Below, piece by piece: positions 1 through 9,730 of a stretch of DNA of 64,000 nt. The stretch lies in contig NZ_RBXL01000001.1 of NCBI RefSeq assembly GCF_003634315.1, positions 3,080,501 through 3,144,500 of the forward strand, given 5' to 3'. The DNA comes from Thiocapsa rosea. GTDB lineage: Bacteria; Pseudomonadota; Gammaproteobacteria; Chromatiales; Chromatiaceae. Both the position numbers and the translations under genes were made by a program. The notes beneath the pieces were generated by a model. That model was not told the origin of the DNA. It ran no database searches and saw only the letters and a list, made by a program, of their open reading frames with translations. Numbering within the stretch: the first letter of the stretch is position 1; each line of letters begins with the position of its first letter.

Positions 1-1202
1 ACGCCGTCCGAGGTTGCGGCATAGACGACCGCGGATTGCAGCAGACGCCGCTCGGAGTCCCGCACGCTGGTCACGTCGCGGATGTTGACGACGATACCCG
101 TGACCTTGTCCTCGTCGTCGCGATGGGGAAAGAGTCTGACCTCGGACTCGCGCACCTGACCGTCCGGGCCGGTCTCGTAGATGTCGTCCACCGCCGGGTG
201 CCCCCCGTCGAGGCAGCGACCGAGGTTGCGATACACCAGCTCGCTGAGCGGGCCCTGACCCGCGACCTCCTGCAAAGGACGCCCGACGGCATTGTCCTGC
301 GTCCGTTGGATCGCCGCCAGGAAGGCCGCGTTTGCGGCGAGCAGGCAGCAGCTGCGGTCCAGGAAGGCGATGCGATCGGGAGAGGCGGAGACGATGTCGT
401 AATAGCGGGCAAGGGCCTCCTCGGCGGCACGGCGTTGCGTGATGTCCAGGACGACGCCGGAAAGCTTGGGTGCGCCGTCCGAGCCTGCGGGCTCGAGGCG
501 GCCAGCGCTCTCCGCCCAGCGCTGCGTCCCGTCGGGGCGGATGATGCGATGGCGAAAGCGGAACGGGACGGCATCCTCGATGGCGTGCTTGACCGCGGTG
601 TTCGCGACATCGCGGTCGTCGGGATGGATCTGCGCCAGCACGGCGTCCAGAGTGACGTCCGTGTCCGGCTCGAAGCCCCAGATGTCATACCAGGTGCGCG
701 AGGCCAGGACGCGCCCGGTCGCAACGTCGATCTCCCAGTTGGCGACCCCCGCGAAGGCCTGCGCCTCGTCTCCGGGGAGTTCCAACCGAAGCGGGGTGCT
801 CGGGATAGCGCGCGGCTCGATGACGATGCTGACCACCGGAGCAGCAGGCGCCTCGCCCGGAGCGAGGCGCAAGAGGCGCATGATGGTCATGACGGGAGGG
901 CCCGCTCGGGTCCGCAGACGCACGGTTCGATTGGTCTCGGTCTCGCCGGTGGCCAGAAAGTCGCTGACCCGGGATGCGTCCTCGTCTTCGAGCAGATCTC
1001 CGAATGCGAGATCGGTCGGAAAACCTCGGGGGTAGCCCAGGAGCGCCGAGAAGGCCCGGGTCGCCGCCACGATGCGTTGGTCGGCGTCGAGCACCACGGC
1101 GCAGCAGGGCAACGCGTCGAGCAGTCGAACGAGATCAACGGTGTCTCGCCGCGCGGAGTCGACACGCGTGGTGTGCTCCTCGGTCGGTTGAAGTCTGTGC
1201 AT
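1..1202 (-). CDS. Multi-PAS sensor protein, N-terminal part (runs off left edge)
   Basis: Reading the minus strand from an ATG at 1202 gives an open frame to the window edge, about 400 residues with no stop. Three PAS-type segments can be seen, at roughly residues 20-90, 135-245 and 250-370. The second contains the typical PAS/PAC pattern (IHPDDR, then RIIRPDGTQRW and a GVVLDITQRR end), and the third ends in GIVVNIRDVT. Proteins of this build are usually cytosolic sensors feeding a GGDEF/EAL or histidine kinase output. The output domain lies outside the window, so the class cannot be named. The gene is divergent from the acyl-AMP ligase gene, with about 130 bp between them. Confidence 0.8.
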   Translation of the reverse strand, partial: MHRLQPTEEHTTRVDSARRDTVDLVRLLDALPCCAVVLDADQRIVAATRAFSALLGYPRGFPTDLAFGDLLEDEDASRVSDFLATGETETNRTVRLRTRAGPPVMTIMRLLRLAPGEAPAAPVVSIVIEPRAIPSTPLRLELPGDEAQAFAGVANWEIDVATGRVLASRTWYDIWGFEPDTDVTLDAVLAQIHPDDRDVANTAVKHAIEDAVPFRFRHRIIRPDGTQRWAESAGRLEPAGSDGAPKLSGVVLDITQRRAAEEALARYYDIVSASPDRIAFLDRSCCLLAANAAFLAAIQRTQDNAVGRPLQEVAGQGPLSELVYRNLGRCLDGGHPAVDDIYETGPDGQVRESEVRLFPHRDDEDKVTGIVVNIRDVTSVRDSERRLLQSAVVYAATSDG

Positions 1203-1332
1203 GCGCGGTGACGTTTCGAAATGCGATGGGGGTTATTCTGCGATTATAAGCGCGAAGATCGGTAGGGATACCGTAACGATTGACCTTCTCGGACCGTTCG
1301 TCGGAGGCTGATGCTCGCATGGTTATTGTGTA

Positions 1333-4137
1333 ATGCTTAAGATCAAGGCTTTCCAAGATCCGGAATCGTCCATGACGGGAGCTACACGGGACGACGAGCG
1401 CGCGGAGCGACTGCTCTCGATCCTGTTGACCTTTGCGCGCGAGTCTCGTGTACCCGATCCTCCGAACGGGATCGATTTGGATACGCGGCTGGATACAGAC
1501 CTCGGGCTCGATAGCCTGAGCCGCTCCGAGCTGATTGCGCGGGTCGAGAAGGGCCTCGGGGCGAGACTCTCGGAGCAGGCGCTCTCGGCGCCGACGGCCC
1601 GAGACCTCCTGGGGTTGCTGCTCGATGAACCGGGGGCCGCTCCCGATGTTCGGTTTGCCGTCGCACGCGCGCGAAGCGCCGAGGATCATCCGGCCTCCGC
1701 GGCGACCCTCTTGGATGTCCTGGACCGGCATCTCCAAGACCACGCGGACCGCATCCATATCTTTTACGAGGGTTCGGAAGAGCGCACGCAGCCGATCAGC
1801 TATCGGTCGCTCGCCGAGGGTGCCGCGCGGGTCGCCGCGCGTCTGCAGGCCGCCGGATTGCGCCCCGGCGCGACCGTGGCCTTGATGCTTCCGACGGGGC
1901 CGGACTACTTCTACAGCTTCTTCGGCGTCCTGATGGCCGGCGGTGTGCCGGTGCCCATCTACCCGCCGAGCCGACCGCAGCAGATCGAGGAGCATCTGCG
2001 TCGCCATGCCCGGATTCTGGACAACGCCGGCGCAGCGTATCTGATCACGGTCCCCGAGGCGCGCGCCATCGGCCGCGTCCTGCGGGTTCAGGTCCGCTCG
2101 CTGCGCGGCATCGTGACGCTCGAGGGTCTCGATCGGGAGACCCCGAGCGAGACCCTGGCGCGCCCCGCGCCGGATGATATCGCCTTTCTCCAGTACACCT
2201 CGGGCAGCACCGGCGACCCCAAGGGCGTGGTGCTGAGCCATGCGGACCTTCTTGCGAACATCCGCGCCATGGGCGAGGTCGTGCAGGTCGGGCCGGATGA
2301 CGTCTTCGTGAGCTGGCTCCCGCTCTATCACGATATGGGATTGATCGGTGCATGGCTCGGCAGCCTCTATTACGGCATTCCATTGGTGTCGATGTCTCCG
2401 CTTGCCTTCCTGGCGCGTCCGGTCCGCTGGCTGGAGGCGATCCATCGCCACGGCGGGACCATCTCGGCCGCCCCCAACTTTGCCTACGAGCTGTGTCTGA
2501 CCCGCATCACCGACGCCCAGATCGCCGGTCTGGACTTGAGCTGCTGGCGTTGGGCGCTCAACGGTGCCGAGCCCGTCGGTCCCGAGACCTTGCGTCGATT
2601 CGCCGAGCGCTTTGCCCCCGCCGGTCTGCGCGCCGATGCGCTTGCTCCCGTCTACGGTCTGGCGGAGGCGGCGGTCGGTTTGGCGTTTCCCCCGGCGGGG
2701 CGCGGGCCTCGGATCGATTGTATCGATCGCGATCGATTTGCCCGCTCGGGCTATGCCTTGGCGGTCGATTGCGAGGATCCACAGGCGATGGAAGTGGTGG
2801 CCTGCGGTCGCGCGCTCCCCGGTTATCGGGTGCGTGTGGTCGACGACGCGGGTCGCGAGCGGCCGGAACGCCATGAGGGTCTGCTTGAGTTCCGGGGGCC
2901 ATCGGCGACCCGCGGCTACTATCGCAATCCGGCGGCCACGCGGGCGCTGATCCACGACGGCTGGCACTCGACCGGCGACCGCGCCTATCTTGCGGGCGGC
3001 GACATCCATCTGACGGGCCGTGTGAAGGATCTCATCATCCGCGGCGGACGCAACCTCTATCCCTACGAGGTCGAGCAGGCCCTCGGCGAGGTCGTCGGCG
3101 TGCGCAAGGGTTGCGTCGTCGCGTTCGCGGCGAAGGATCCGGAGCTGGGCAGCGAACGGTTGGTGATCCTGGCCGAGACCAAGGAACGCGACCCGGCACG
3201 GCGTACCGAGCTGGCCCGGAAGCTGCGCGAGCGCGCGACCGATACGCTCGGCCTTCCACCCGATGAGCTGTTGCTGGTCCCGCCGCGTGCCGTGCTCAAG
3301 ACCTCGAGCGGTAAGCTGCGCCGAGCCGCCACGCGCGATCGCTATCTCGCCGGCCAGCTCTCCGAGCAGGTGCGTCGTCCCGTCTGGCAGTTGATGCGGG
3401 CTACGGCGTCCGGGCTTCGCGCTCGGATCCTGAGCCTGCCGGGGCGGCTTTATGCCGGGTACGCCTGGGCGGTCTTCTATCTGATCGCACCCTGGTTCTG
3501 GATCGGCATTATGGCGAGCCCGAGCGTACGCCTGAGGTGGTCGATGGCGCGGGTCGGCATCCGGCTCCTGCGCCGGCTGACCTTCGTACGACTCACCGTC
3601 ACGGGCCGGGAGCATCTTCCGCCCGCGGGACATCCCTTCGTCCTAGTCGCCAATCATCAGAGCTATCTCGATGGGCTCGCCTTGGCGGAGGCGGTGGAGC
3701 GTCCGATCGGTTTTGTCGCCAAGAGCGAGCTGCTCGCGCGGCCGATCGTGGCGGCCTTCATGCGGCGGATGGGCGCGAAATTCGTCGACCGCTTCGATCC
3801 GCGCGCGGGGAGTGCCGAGTCCGCCCGTATCAACGAGGTGCTGGCCCGCGGCGAGACCCTGGCATTCTTCCCCGAAGGCACCTTCCGCGAGCAACCCGGG
3901 CTCTTGCCCTTTCGGATGGGCGCCTTCGCCGCCGCCGCTCAGGCCGGCGTGCCGCTTGTTCCGGTGGCTCTGCGGGGAACGCGCGAACTCATGCCCGGCG
4001 ACCGCTTTTCACCGCGTCCCGGACATGCCGAGGTACTGATCGGCCCGCCCATCCAGCCCGACGGAGACGATTGGGAAGCCGCAATCGGACTGCGTGACCG
4101 TGCGCGTACCTGGATTGCGGAGCATGTGACCGGCTGA
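1333..4137 (+). CDS. ACP / acyl-AMP ligase / PlsC acyltransferase fusion
   Basis: This 934-residue protein has three recognisable domains. Residues about 25-100 look like an acyl carrier protein, with DLGLDSLS placing the phosphopantetheine serine at 61. Residues about 130-690 are an AMP-forming acyl ligase of the FadD/FAAL type (YTSGSTGDPKG, then STGDRAYL and KDLIIRGGRN). After one or two hydrophobic helices near 705-730 comes a PlsC/LPLAT acyltransferase, with NHQSYLD fitting HX4D and FFPEGTF as the second motif. Inferred role: activate a fatty acid, load it on the internal ACP and transfer it to a lysophospholipid or similar acceptor at the inner membrane. No strong ribosome site precedes the ATG at 1333. 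An in-frame ATG at 1372 is a possible start. Confidence 0.88.
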   Translation: MLKIKAFQDPESSMTGATRDDERAERLLSILLTFARESRVPDPPNGIDLDTRLDTDLGLDSLSRSELIARVEKGLGARLSEQALSAPTARDLLGLLLDEPGAAPDVRFAVARARSAEDHPASAATLLDVLDRHLQDHADRIHIFYEGSEERTQPISYRSLAEGAARVAARLQAAGLRPGATVALMLPTGPDYFYSFFGVLMAGGVPVPIYPPSRPQQIEEHLRRHARILDNAGAAYLITVPEARAIGRVLRVQVRSLRGIVTLEGLDRETPSETLARPAPDDIAFLQYTSGSTGDPKGVVLSHADLLANIRAMGEVVQVGPDDVFVSWLPLYHDMGLIGAWLGSLYYGIPLVSMSPLAFLARPVRWLEAIHRHGGTISAAPNFAYELCLTRITDAQIAGLDLSCWRWALNGAEPVGPETLRRFAERFAPAGLRADALAPVYGLAEAAVGLAFPPAGRGPRIDCIDRDRFARSGYALAVDCEDPQAMEVVACGRALPGYRVRVVDDAGRERPERHEGLLEFRGPSATRGYYRNPAATRALIHDGWHSTGDRAYLAGGDIHLTGRVKDLIIRGGRNLYPYEVEQALGEVVGVRKGCVVAFAAKDPELGSERLVILAETKERDPARRTELARKLRERATDTLGLPPDELLLVPPRAVLKTSSGKLRRAATRDRYLAGQLSEQVRRPVWQLMRATASGLRARILSLPGRLYAGYAWAVFYLIAPWFWIGIMASPSVRLRWSMARVGIRLLRRLTFVRLTVTGREHLPPAGHPFVLVANHQSYLDGLALAEAVERPIGFVAKSELLARPIVAAFMRRMGAKFVDRFDPRAGSAESARINEVLARGETLAFFPEGTFREQPGLLPFRMGAFAAAAQAGVPLVPVALRGTRELMPGDRFSPRPGHAEVLIGPPIQPDGDDWEAAIGLRDRARTWIAEHVTG

Positions 4138-4143
4138 GGGTTA

Positions 4144-4336
4144 TTAAACCGCGTCCAGAGCGAGATGCTCACTTTCGAGTGAACTCGACGTTTGGTGCAT
4201 CCACGGCCCTTAGCAGGTACGCGGTTTAAAATCTATATTTTTTAATCTCTTAAGCCGCGCCGGCTCCAGCGGTCGTCAAATCTGCCGTGGCCGATCCCAT
4301 CCAAAAACATCTCATACCGCGTGGGGCGCGGCTTAA
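4144..4336 (+). repeat. Bipartite palindromic element, copy A (full)
   Basis: Left module 4144-4231 is bounded by TTAAACCGCG and CGCGGTTTAAA. An AT-rich linker follows, then right module 4250-4336 bounded by TTAAGCCGCG and CGCGGCTTAAG. It starts 7 bp after the stop codon of the acyl ligase fusion gene. Its left module is of the same subtype as copies B and C (CTTTCGAGTGA, then GTTTGGTGCATCCACGGCCC). Confidence 0.85.
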
Positions 4337-4394
4337 GTTTAGATCCCGCGGCTGAACGCTTCGTGTTGCATGCCGGGTCATGCAGGCGCGTTGC

Positions 4395-4754
4395 TCAGAG
4401 GAGCTTCACCAACGCTGCGATCGCGGCGACCTGGGCGAACATCAGCGGGATGAGCCACTTGAGTAGATCGACCTTGGAACGCACGATCTCTCCTCGAACC
4501 TGCTCGATCTCTTTCTGAAGGCGGAGCTCGGTTTCTCTGATTTCGCCGCGCATTTGGACAGTCTCGGCCTTAACCAGCTCGATCTCCTTTTGGAGTCGCA
4601 GCTCGGTTTCGCGCAGATGGCCCTGGGTGACCATATCCGGGAGATGTGGATAGCGTTCCTCTAGGCGCTCGAAGGCCTCGGCGATGACGCGCGCACGGGT
4701 GCGGTCGTCGGTGGCCGTGGTCAGGGCTTCGTAGAGTGCGACGCTGGATGACAT
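4395..4754 (-). CDS. Coiled-coil protein with C-terminal membrane anchor
   Basis: This 119-residue protein has a charged helical middle (about 45-95) in which a segment starting ETELRLQKEIE occurs twice, giving a clear heptad coiled coil. It ends in a hydrophobic helix (LIPLMFAQVAAIAALVKLL) that should anchor it in the membrane. The build resembles the DUF1640/CCDC90-like small proteins common in purple sulfur bacteria, whose function is not established. It stands alone between repeat copy A and the Usp gene, with no strong ribosome site. The internal repeat suggests a recent tandem duplication. Confidence 0.7.
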   Translation of the reverse strand: MSSSVALYEALTTATDDRTRARVIAEAFERLEERYPHLPDMVTQGHLRETELRLQKEIELVKAETVQMRGEIRETELRLQKEIEQVRGEIVRSKVDLLKWLIPLMFAQVAAIAALVKLL

Positions 4755-4823
4755 AGGGCGACTATGGAGTGCAATCCGTACGGACGCAAGTCCGAAACTC
4801 GGCGCTTCGGATCGATCCGTGTA

Positions 4824-5630
4824 TCAGCGCCCGATCGCCACCGGACAGCCCAGGGTCTCCAGACTGGTCCAGAGCGAGGCGCGCGCCAGGAGTGGATTGG
4901 TCTCGTCGAGGATGAGCAGATCCATGCCGAGGTTACGGACCGTCGCCGCGAGCCCCGCGGTATCGGTGGCCTCCAGCGGCACCAAGCGGGACTGCTCGCG
5001 CATGGTTCCGAGCTGTTCGAGCACATGGTCGCGCAGCGTCGCCGCATCCGCGGATATCGCCGATTGCAGGATGACGACGAGGCTTGCGGCATGTCGGATC
5101 CCCAGCTCCAGGGCGATCGAGAGGACACGCTCCGCTCCCTCGCTCCCGGTGTAGAGCACGCCGACGACGAGACCGCCGAGAGTCGTTCTCGGTGCGGTCG
5201 GTCGCGGGCGTCGTCGCAGCGGGGCGAAGCGTCCGATCCGCCCCAGTGCGAAGAGTTCCGCATCGAGTCCGGCACCCAGGATCTCGGCCTCGAGATCACC
5301 TCGCCAGACCCGGAACGACCAAGCCACACCCAGCTCGCCCGCAGTGCGTTCAAGGCGTTCGCGCACGCCGCGTGCCGCGGCGCGCAGCTCGCGCTGGAGC
5401 CGGTCCACGTCCAGGGTGCTCTCGCACAGGGTCGCGATCCGCAGCTCGCGCAGAAAGGGCAGTCCGGCGAGACGCAGCAGCTCGGTGTCTTCGACGAAGA
5501 CGCCCTCCAGCTCGGCGTTCAGGGCGGCGGCGATGCCTGCGGCCAACGCCAAGCCCTGCAGGCTGTGCGGGGAGGCGTCCAGTGCGACTGCGATGCGCCG
5601 GATCCGTCCGCCCGGATCTGCAGCGCTCAT
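4824..5630 (-). CDS. Universal stress protein family, two-domain
   Basis: At 268 residues this is about twice the length of a single Usp domain. The N-terminal half begins with the Usp-like RRIAVALDASPHSLQGLALA. The second half contains GLVVGVLYTGSEGAERVLSIA and ends DLLILDETN...LGCPVAIGR, the usual last strand of the fold. I read it as a UspE-like tandem. The start ATG overlaps the stop of the Lon-like protease by 4 bp (ATGA), so the two are cotranscribed and probably translationally coupled. Family members act in the cytosol and often bind ATP. The ATP-loop glycines (GxxGxxxxGS) are not clear here, so nucleotide binding is uncertain. Confidence 0.7.
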   Translation of the reverse strand: MSAADPGGRIRRIAVALDASPHSLQGLALAAGIAAALNAELEGVFVEDTELLRLAGLPFLRELRIATLCESTLDVDRLQRELRAAARGVRERLERTAGELGVAWSFRVWRGDLEAEILGAGLDAELFALGRIGRFAPLRRRPRPTAPRTTLGGLVVGVLYTGSEGAERVLSIALELGIRHAASLVVILQSAISADAATLRDHVLEQLGTMREQSRLVPLEATDTAGLAATVRNLGMDLLILDETNPLLARASLWTSLETLGCPVAIGR

Positions 5631-8062
5631 GGCTCGGCCCTCTCCGCGGGTCGGGTCTGGCCGTCCTGCGCGTGCAGGGCGCGCAGGCGCTCGGAGAAGC
5701 CAATGAGGCGTGCCTCGACGCGCGCGTTGACGCTGCCCTCCGGGAAGCCTCCGTCGGATGCACGCTCGCCGGCCAGCGTTCCGGTCAGGATTTCGATTCC
5801 TTCGTCGATGTGCGCGATCGGATAGACCGCGAACCGGCCCTGCGCGACCGCCTCGCGCACGTCGGCACGCAGCATTAGATGCTTGACGTTGGAGACCGGG
5901 ATCAGGACACCCTGAGCCTCGACCGGTCCGCGCGCCGCGCAGGTGTCGAAGAAGCCCTCGATCTTCTCGTTGACCCCGCCGATCGCTTGGACCTCGCCGA
6001 GCTGATTGACCGAGCCGGTCACGGCGAGCGATTGGCGGATCGGCAGGTCGGCAAGCGCGGAGAGCAAGGCGTAGAGCTCGGCCGAGGAGGCGCTGTCGCC
6101 CTCGATGCCGCCGTAGGACTGCTCGAAGACCAGGCTAGCCGAGAGCGACAGCGGATGGTCCAAGGCATAGCGCCCGGCGATGAAGCCCTGGAGGATGAGC
6201 ACGCCCTTGGAATGGATGGGGCCGCCGAGTTTCACCTCGCGCTCGATGTCGATGAGCTCGCCCTTGCCGAGTCGGACCCGGGCGGTGATCCGGCTGGGAT
6301 GTCCAAACGCGAAGCCACCCAGACTCATGACCGCAAGCCCGTTGACCTGTCCGATCTTGGCGCCGCTCGTTTCGATCAGGATGGTCCCGCGGGTGGTTTC
6401 TTCGCGTAGCCGTCGACTGATCCGGTCGGCGCGCTCGATCTTGGCGTCGATGGCACGTTGGACATGCGCCGCGCCGACCGTTTCGCTGCCGTCCGTCTTG
6501 GCCCAGTACTCGCTCTCGCGCACCAGGTCGCCGATCGAGCGCATGTGGCTGGTGAGCCTTTCGTTGTCGTCGGCGAGGCGGGCACTGTGCTCGATCACGC
6601 GTGCAACCGCCGCGCGGTGGAAATGGCACAGGCCCGCGCGTCTCACCTCGGAGGCGATGAAACGCGCATAGATCAGATGGCTCTCCGGGCCGCGCTCGAG
6701 CTGATCCTCGAAATCGACCGCGACCTTGAACAGCTCGCTGAATTCCGGGTCAAGCTCGCAGAGTAGATAGTAGATGTGACGCTCCCCGAGCATCACGACC
6801 TTGACATCCAGCGGAATCGGCTCGGGCTCCAGCGACAGGGTACTGATGAGACTGGTGATCTGGGCGAGCGACTCGATGCGGATCTCGCCGGCCTGGAGGA
6901 GACGCTTCAAGGTCTCCCAGGCGAAAGGCTGCATGAGCAGCTTGAGTGCATCGACGATGAGATAGCCGCCGTTGGCCTGGTGCAGCATGCCGGCGCGGAT
7001 CATGGTGAAGTCCGTTTCCAGCGCGCCCAGGTGTGCGCGGTGCTCGATGCGCCCCACCAACTGATGATGCGCCGGGAGATCCGCATAGACGACCGGCGCG
7101 CCGCCGTTCTTGTCGTGTGCGAGGAGGACGTTGATGCGGTAGCGCTGATGCCAGGGCGGGCCGTCGGGAGTCGTCGGGATCCAGATGCCGAGCAGCTGCG
7201 GTTGTTTGTCGTGATCGGGAAGAAATTGGCGGAAATTCTCGACGACATCCTCCTGGACCTGGTTCAGATAGTCGACCACGGCCGGGAGATCGCCGTATTT
7301 TTCGCAGAGACCCTCCATCAGGCTCTCGATGGCGGCGGCGGCCATCTCGCGATTGAGCGCTTCGATCTGCTCGTCGGAGCGCTTCTTCCAGAGCGGCATC
7401 TGGTGCAATGCCTTGCGCATCTCGGCCTGCAGGCTGTTGATGTCCTCCTCGATCCGGGTGCGTTCTTCTTCGGGCAAGGCGTGGAACTCGTTCGGGCCGA
7501 GCGGCTTGCCGTCGCGCACGGGCGCAAGCGTGAAGCCGGTCGGCGTCTGCAGCAGGATGACGTCCTTCTCCTTGGCCAGCTCGCGGATCTCGCCCATGGC
7601 CCGCTCCTGTCGCTCCTCGAGCTCCTCTTCGAGCGCCTGAGTACGGGTGCGGTATTCGTCGCTCTCGAACAGCGATTGGATCGCCCGGTGCAGGTCCGCG
7701 ACCAACTGATCCATGTCCCGCTTGAGCTCCGTCCCCTTGCCCGGGGCCAGACACAGTGCGCGCGGGCGATGGGCATCCTCGAAGTTGAAGACGTAGCACC
7801 AGTCGGGCGGTACCGCTTCGCCGTGGGCGCGTGCTTCCAGCGCGCTGCGGATCAAGGCGTATTTCCCGGTCCCGGAGGGACCGAGCGCGAAGAGGTTGTA
7901 GCCTTCGTGGTGGATACCGATGCCGAAACGAAGTGCTGCGATGGCTCGATCCTGTGCGATCAGTCCATCGCGCACATCCAGATCCGCCGTGGTCTCGAAG
8001 TCGAGCTGCCCGAGGTCGCAGGGTCGATAGAGGTCGGTCGATTCGAGTGAAGCAATGGCCAT
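5627..8062 (-). CDS. Lon-family ATP-dependent protease (LonB/AAA_32 type)
   Basis: The protein has 811 residues from the ATG at 8062 (MAIASLES). The frame is open further upstream, but that part is unconserved-looking and overlaps the upstream gene. Walker A is GPSGTGK at 61-67. A helical insert with coiled-coil character lies near residues 120-210. The C-terminal domain carries the S16 protease signature: EGDSASSAEL with the catalytic serine, and GGVNEKIEG with the lysine of the Ser-Lys dyad. It is an ATP-dependent protease related to archaeal LonB and to bacterial proteins lacking the classical Lon N-domain. It lies 70 bp downstream of amrA and overlaps the Usp gene by 4 bp, so an AmrB-AmrA-Lon-Usp operon is likely. 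Confidence 0.88.
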   Translation of the reverse strand: MAIASLESTDLYRPCDLGQLDFETTADLDVRDGLIAQDRAIAALRFGIGIHHEGYNLFALGPSGTGKYALIRSALEARAHGEAVPPDWCYVFNFEDAHRPRALCLAPGKGTELKRDMDQLVADLHRAIQSLFESDEYRTRTQALEEELEERQERAMGEIRELAKEKDVILLQTPTGFTLAPVRDGKPLGPNEFHALPEEERTRIEEDINSLQAEMRKALHQMPLWKKRSDEQIEALNREMAAAAIESLMEGLCEKYGDLPAVVDYLNQVQEDVVENFRQFLPDHDKQPQLLGIWIPTTPDGPPWHQRYRINVLLAHDKNGGAPVVYADLPAHHQLVGRIEHRAHLGALETDFTMIRAGMLHQANGGYLIVDALKLLMQPFAWETLKRLLQAGEIRIESLAQITSLISTLSLEPEPIPLDVKVVMLGERHIYYLLCELDPEFSELFKVAVDFEDQLERGPESHLIYARFIASEVRRAGLCHFHRAAVARVIEHSARLADDNERLTSHMRSIGDLVRESEYWAKTDGSETVGAAHVQRAIDAKIERADRISRRLREETTRGTILIETSGAKIGQVNGLAVMSLGGFAFGHPSRITARVRLGKGELIDIEREVKLGGPIHSKGVLILQGFIAGRYALDHPLSLSASLVFEQSYGGIEGDSASSAELYALLSALADLPIRQSLAVTGSVNQLGEVQAIGGVNEKIEGFFDTCAARGPVEAQGVLIPVSNVKHLMLRADVREAVAQGRFAVYPIAHIDEGIEILTGTLAGERASDGGFPEGSVNARVEARLIGFSERLRALHAQDGQTRPAERAEP

Positions 8063-8132
8063 GATCGAGCTCGCGTCAGGGTGAAGATCGATGCCCCGCG
8101 GCATCGAGACGAACGTCGAGCAAACGACGTCG

Positions 8133-8753
8133 TCATGCGGTCCGGCGATCCTCGCCGAAGGTCTCCGCAATCGAGGTGCCGAATGATTCGGTCGTGTAGC
8201 GCAAGACCTCGAGGGTATCCGACCAGTGCCCCGTCGGTAGGCCGGCCTTGTGGCGTAGGTGATCGAAGAACTCTCGCGGGTCCGGCAACTGCTCCCAGAC
8301 CGAAGGCAGGAAGGTCCCGCGCCGCCCGCGGTCTTCGAGGATCAGCCCGTCGATGCCGGGTCGGATCTGTTCAAGCAGCTCGGACTCCGACCCGACGTGC
8401 ATCGGCTCCGACGGACTCAGCACCGAGAGATGGATGTCGAGTCGCGGCAGCTCCGCGCGGGTCAACGGCGGAAACCGCGGATCCTCGAAGGCCGCGGCGA
8501 AGGCGTTGCGGGCGACGTCGACCACCAGCGGCCGGATCGCCTCGAGCACGCCGATGCAGCCGCGCAGCGAACCGTCGATCTGCAGCGTGACGAAGGTTGC
8601 GCGCTCGGCTTGGAGCGCGGCCGGATACTCATGCGGATCCGGCTCCAGCGGGTGGCCGTGGTTCAACCCGTGCTCGATCGACTGGGCCGCGATGCCCAAG
8701 AGCATACGCCGCTCCTCGGCCCGGTAGATGCCTTGCGTTTCAGTGGAAGACAT
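8133..8753 (-). CDS. amrA: AMMECR1-family protein (AmmeMemoRadiSam protein A)
   Basis: This 206-residue protein has the AMMECR1 core: FVTLQIDGSLRGCIGVLEA with the conserved RGCIG motif, followed by DPRFPPLTRAELP and IDGLILEDRGRRGTFLPSVWEQLP. The family is universally conserved but of unknown biochemical role. In bacteria it travels with Memo-like AmrB and a radical SAM enzyme, as here. It overlaps the end of amrB by 14 bp on the same strand. Confidence 0.92.
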   Translation of the reverse strand: MSSTETQGIYRAEERRMLLGIAAQSIEHGLNHGHPLEPDPHEYPAALQAERATFVTLQIDGSLRGCIGVLEAIRPLVVDVARNAFAAAFEDPRFPPLTRAELPRLDIHLSVLSPSEPMHVGSESELLEQIRPGIDGLILEDRGRRGTFLPSVWEQLPDPREFFDHLRHKAGLPTGHWSDTLEVLRYTTESFGTSIAETFGEDRRTA

Positions 8754-9525
8754 AAGCGCCGTACCCCACCACTTGGTCTCTTGAGCCGGCGGTATCGCCG
8801 GAGTTGCGCAGGTCGAGCATGCGGGCCTGCATCCCGCGGCGGCGTGCCGTCTCGAGCAGGCCGTTCACCGGGATCCGCCCGCACGCCTGGTCGTATCCGA
8901 TGTCCTGTGGTCGGAGCGCCTCGATGGCCGCGGAGGTGGCTGTATCCATCGCTCGGGCGGTCGCGTAGGCGTGATGGTGGCTGAGGTCCGAGCTGATGAC
9001 GATCAGCGTTTCGGGACCGCCCCACAGCAGATCGAGCACCTCGGCGACCTCGTCCGGACTGGCGTCGCCGACCACGAAGGGCACCAGGCTGAACTGCTCC
9101 AAGACCTCCTGCAGGAAGGGCAGCTGCACCTCAAGACTGTGCTCTTGGGCGTGCGCCGCATCCATCAGCCTGACCTGCGGCAGGGCGAGCGCCAGGTCGA
9201 TCGCGTCACGGTCCAGCTCGACCGCTCCGAGCGGCGTGACAAACCGATCGGCGCTGCTCGCGGCAAGGCCGCGCAGGGGCACGCGATGGGCCGGACCCAG
9301 CAGAACGACCCGGCGCACGCTCGCGCGGGCCGGGGCCAGCGTGGCATAGGCGCTGGCGGCGATGGGGCCGGAGTAGACATAGCCGGCGTGGGGGACGATC
9401 AGGGCCTTCGGGGGGGCGCCGTCCGGGCTCGCCTCGGCGAGGTAGTCGTCCACCGTCCGCTTGAGGACGCGTGGGTCGCCCGGATAGAAGAGACCGGCGA
9501 CCGCCGGGCTGCGAGAGAGTGACAT
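8740..9525 (-). CDS. amrB: Memo-like protein (AmmeMemoRadiSam protein B)
   Basis: This 261-residue protein is of the MEMO/AmrB family, related in fold to class III extradiol dioxygenases. Seen in sequence: PAVAGLFYPGDP near the N-terminus, VPHAGYVYSGPIAASAY, VLLGPAHRVPLRG, AHAQEHSLEVQLPFLQ and SSDLSHHHAYATAR, which carry the conserved histidines. The start is well supported by AGGAGG 7 bp before the ATG. It is the first gene of the amrB-amrA-lon-usp operon and divergent from the radical SAM gene across about 200 bp. Confidence 0.93.
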   Translation of the reverse strand: MSLSRSPAVAGLFYPGDPRVLKRTVDDYLAEASPDGAPPKALIVPHAGYVYSGPIAASAYATLAPARASVRRVVLLGPAHRVPLRGLAASSADRFVTPLGAVELDRDAIDLALALPQVRLMDAAHAQEHSLEVQLPFLQEVLEQFSLVPFVVGDASPDEVAEVLDLLWGGPETLIVISSDLSHHHAYATARAMDTATSAAIEALRPQDIGYDQACGRIPVNGLLETARRRGMQARMLDLRNSGDTAGSRDQVVGYGAYVFH

Positions 9526-9730
9526 GGCTGTTTCCTCCTAACGGATGAGGGCCGTGAGGACCGGCTCGGGACAGGACTCGGAGAAGCGCGGTCTCATACC
9601 AGAAGTATAGTCGGCGTGGGTGATGCGTCCTGCGGAACGGATGACCGCGTCCGGGACCTGATCCGGGGTTGCAATCGGGCCGGCGTCTTCCACACTGAAG
9701 AGAGCGGTATCTGCCGAGCAGGAGGTTGCG

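Noticed and set aside
1135-3633. 832-residue minus-strand open frame
   Set aside because: It is antisense to the acyl ligase fusion, has no family motifs and an Arg/Gln/Gly-rich shadow composition typical of high-GC DNA.
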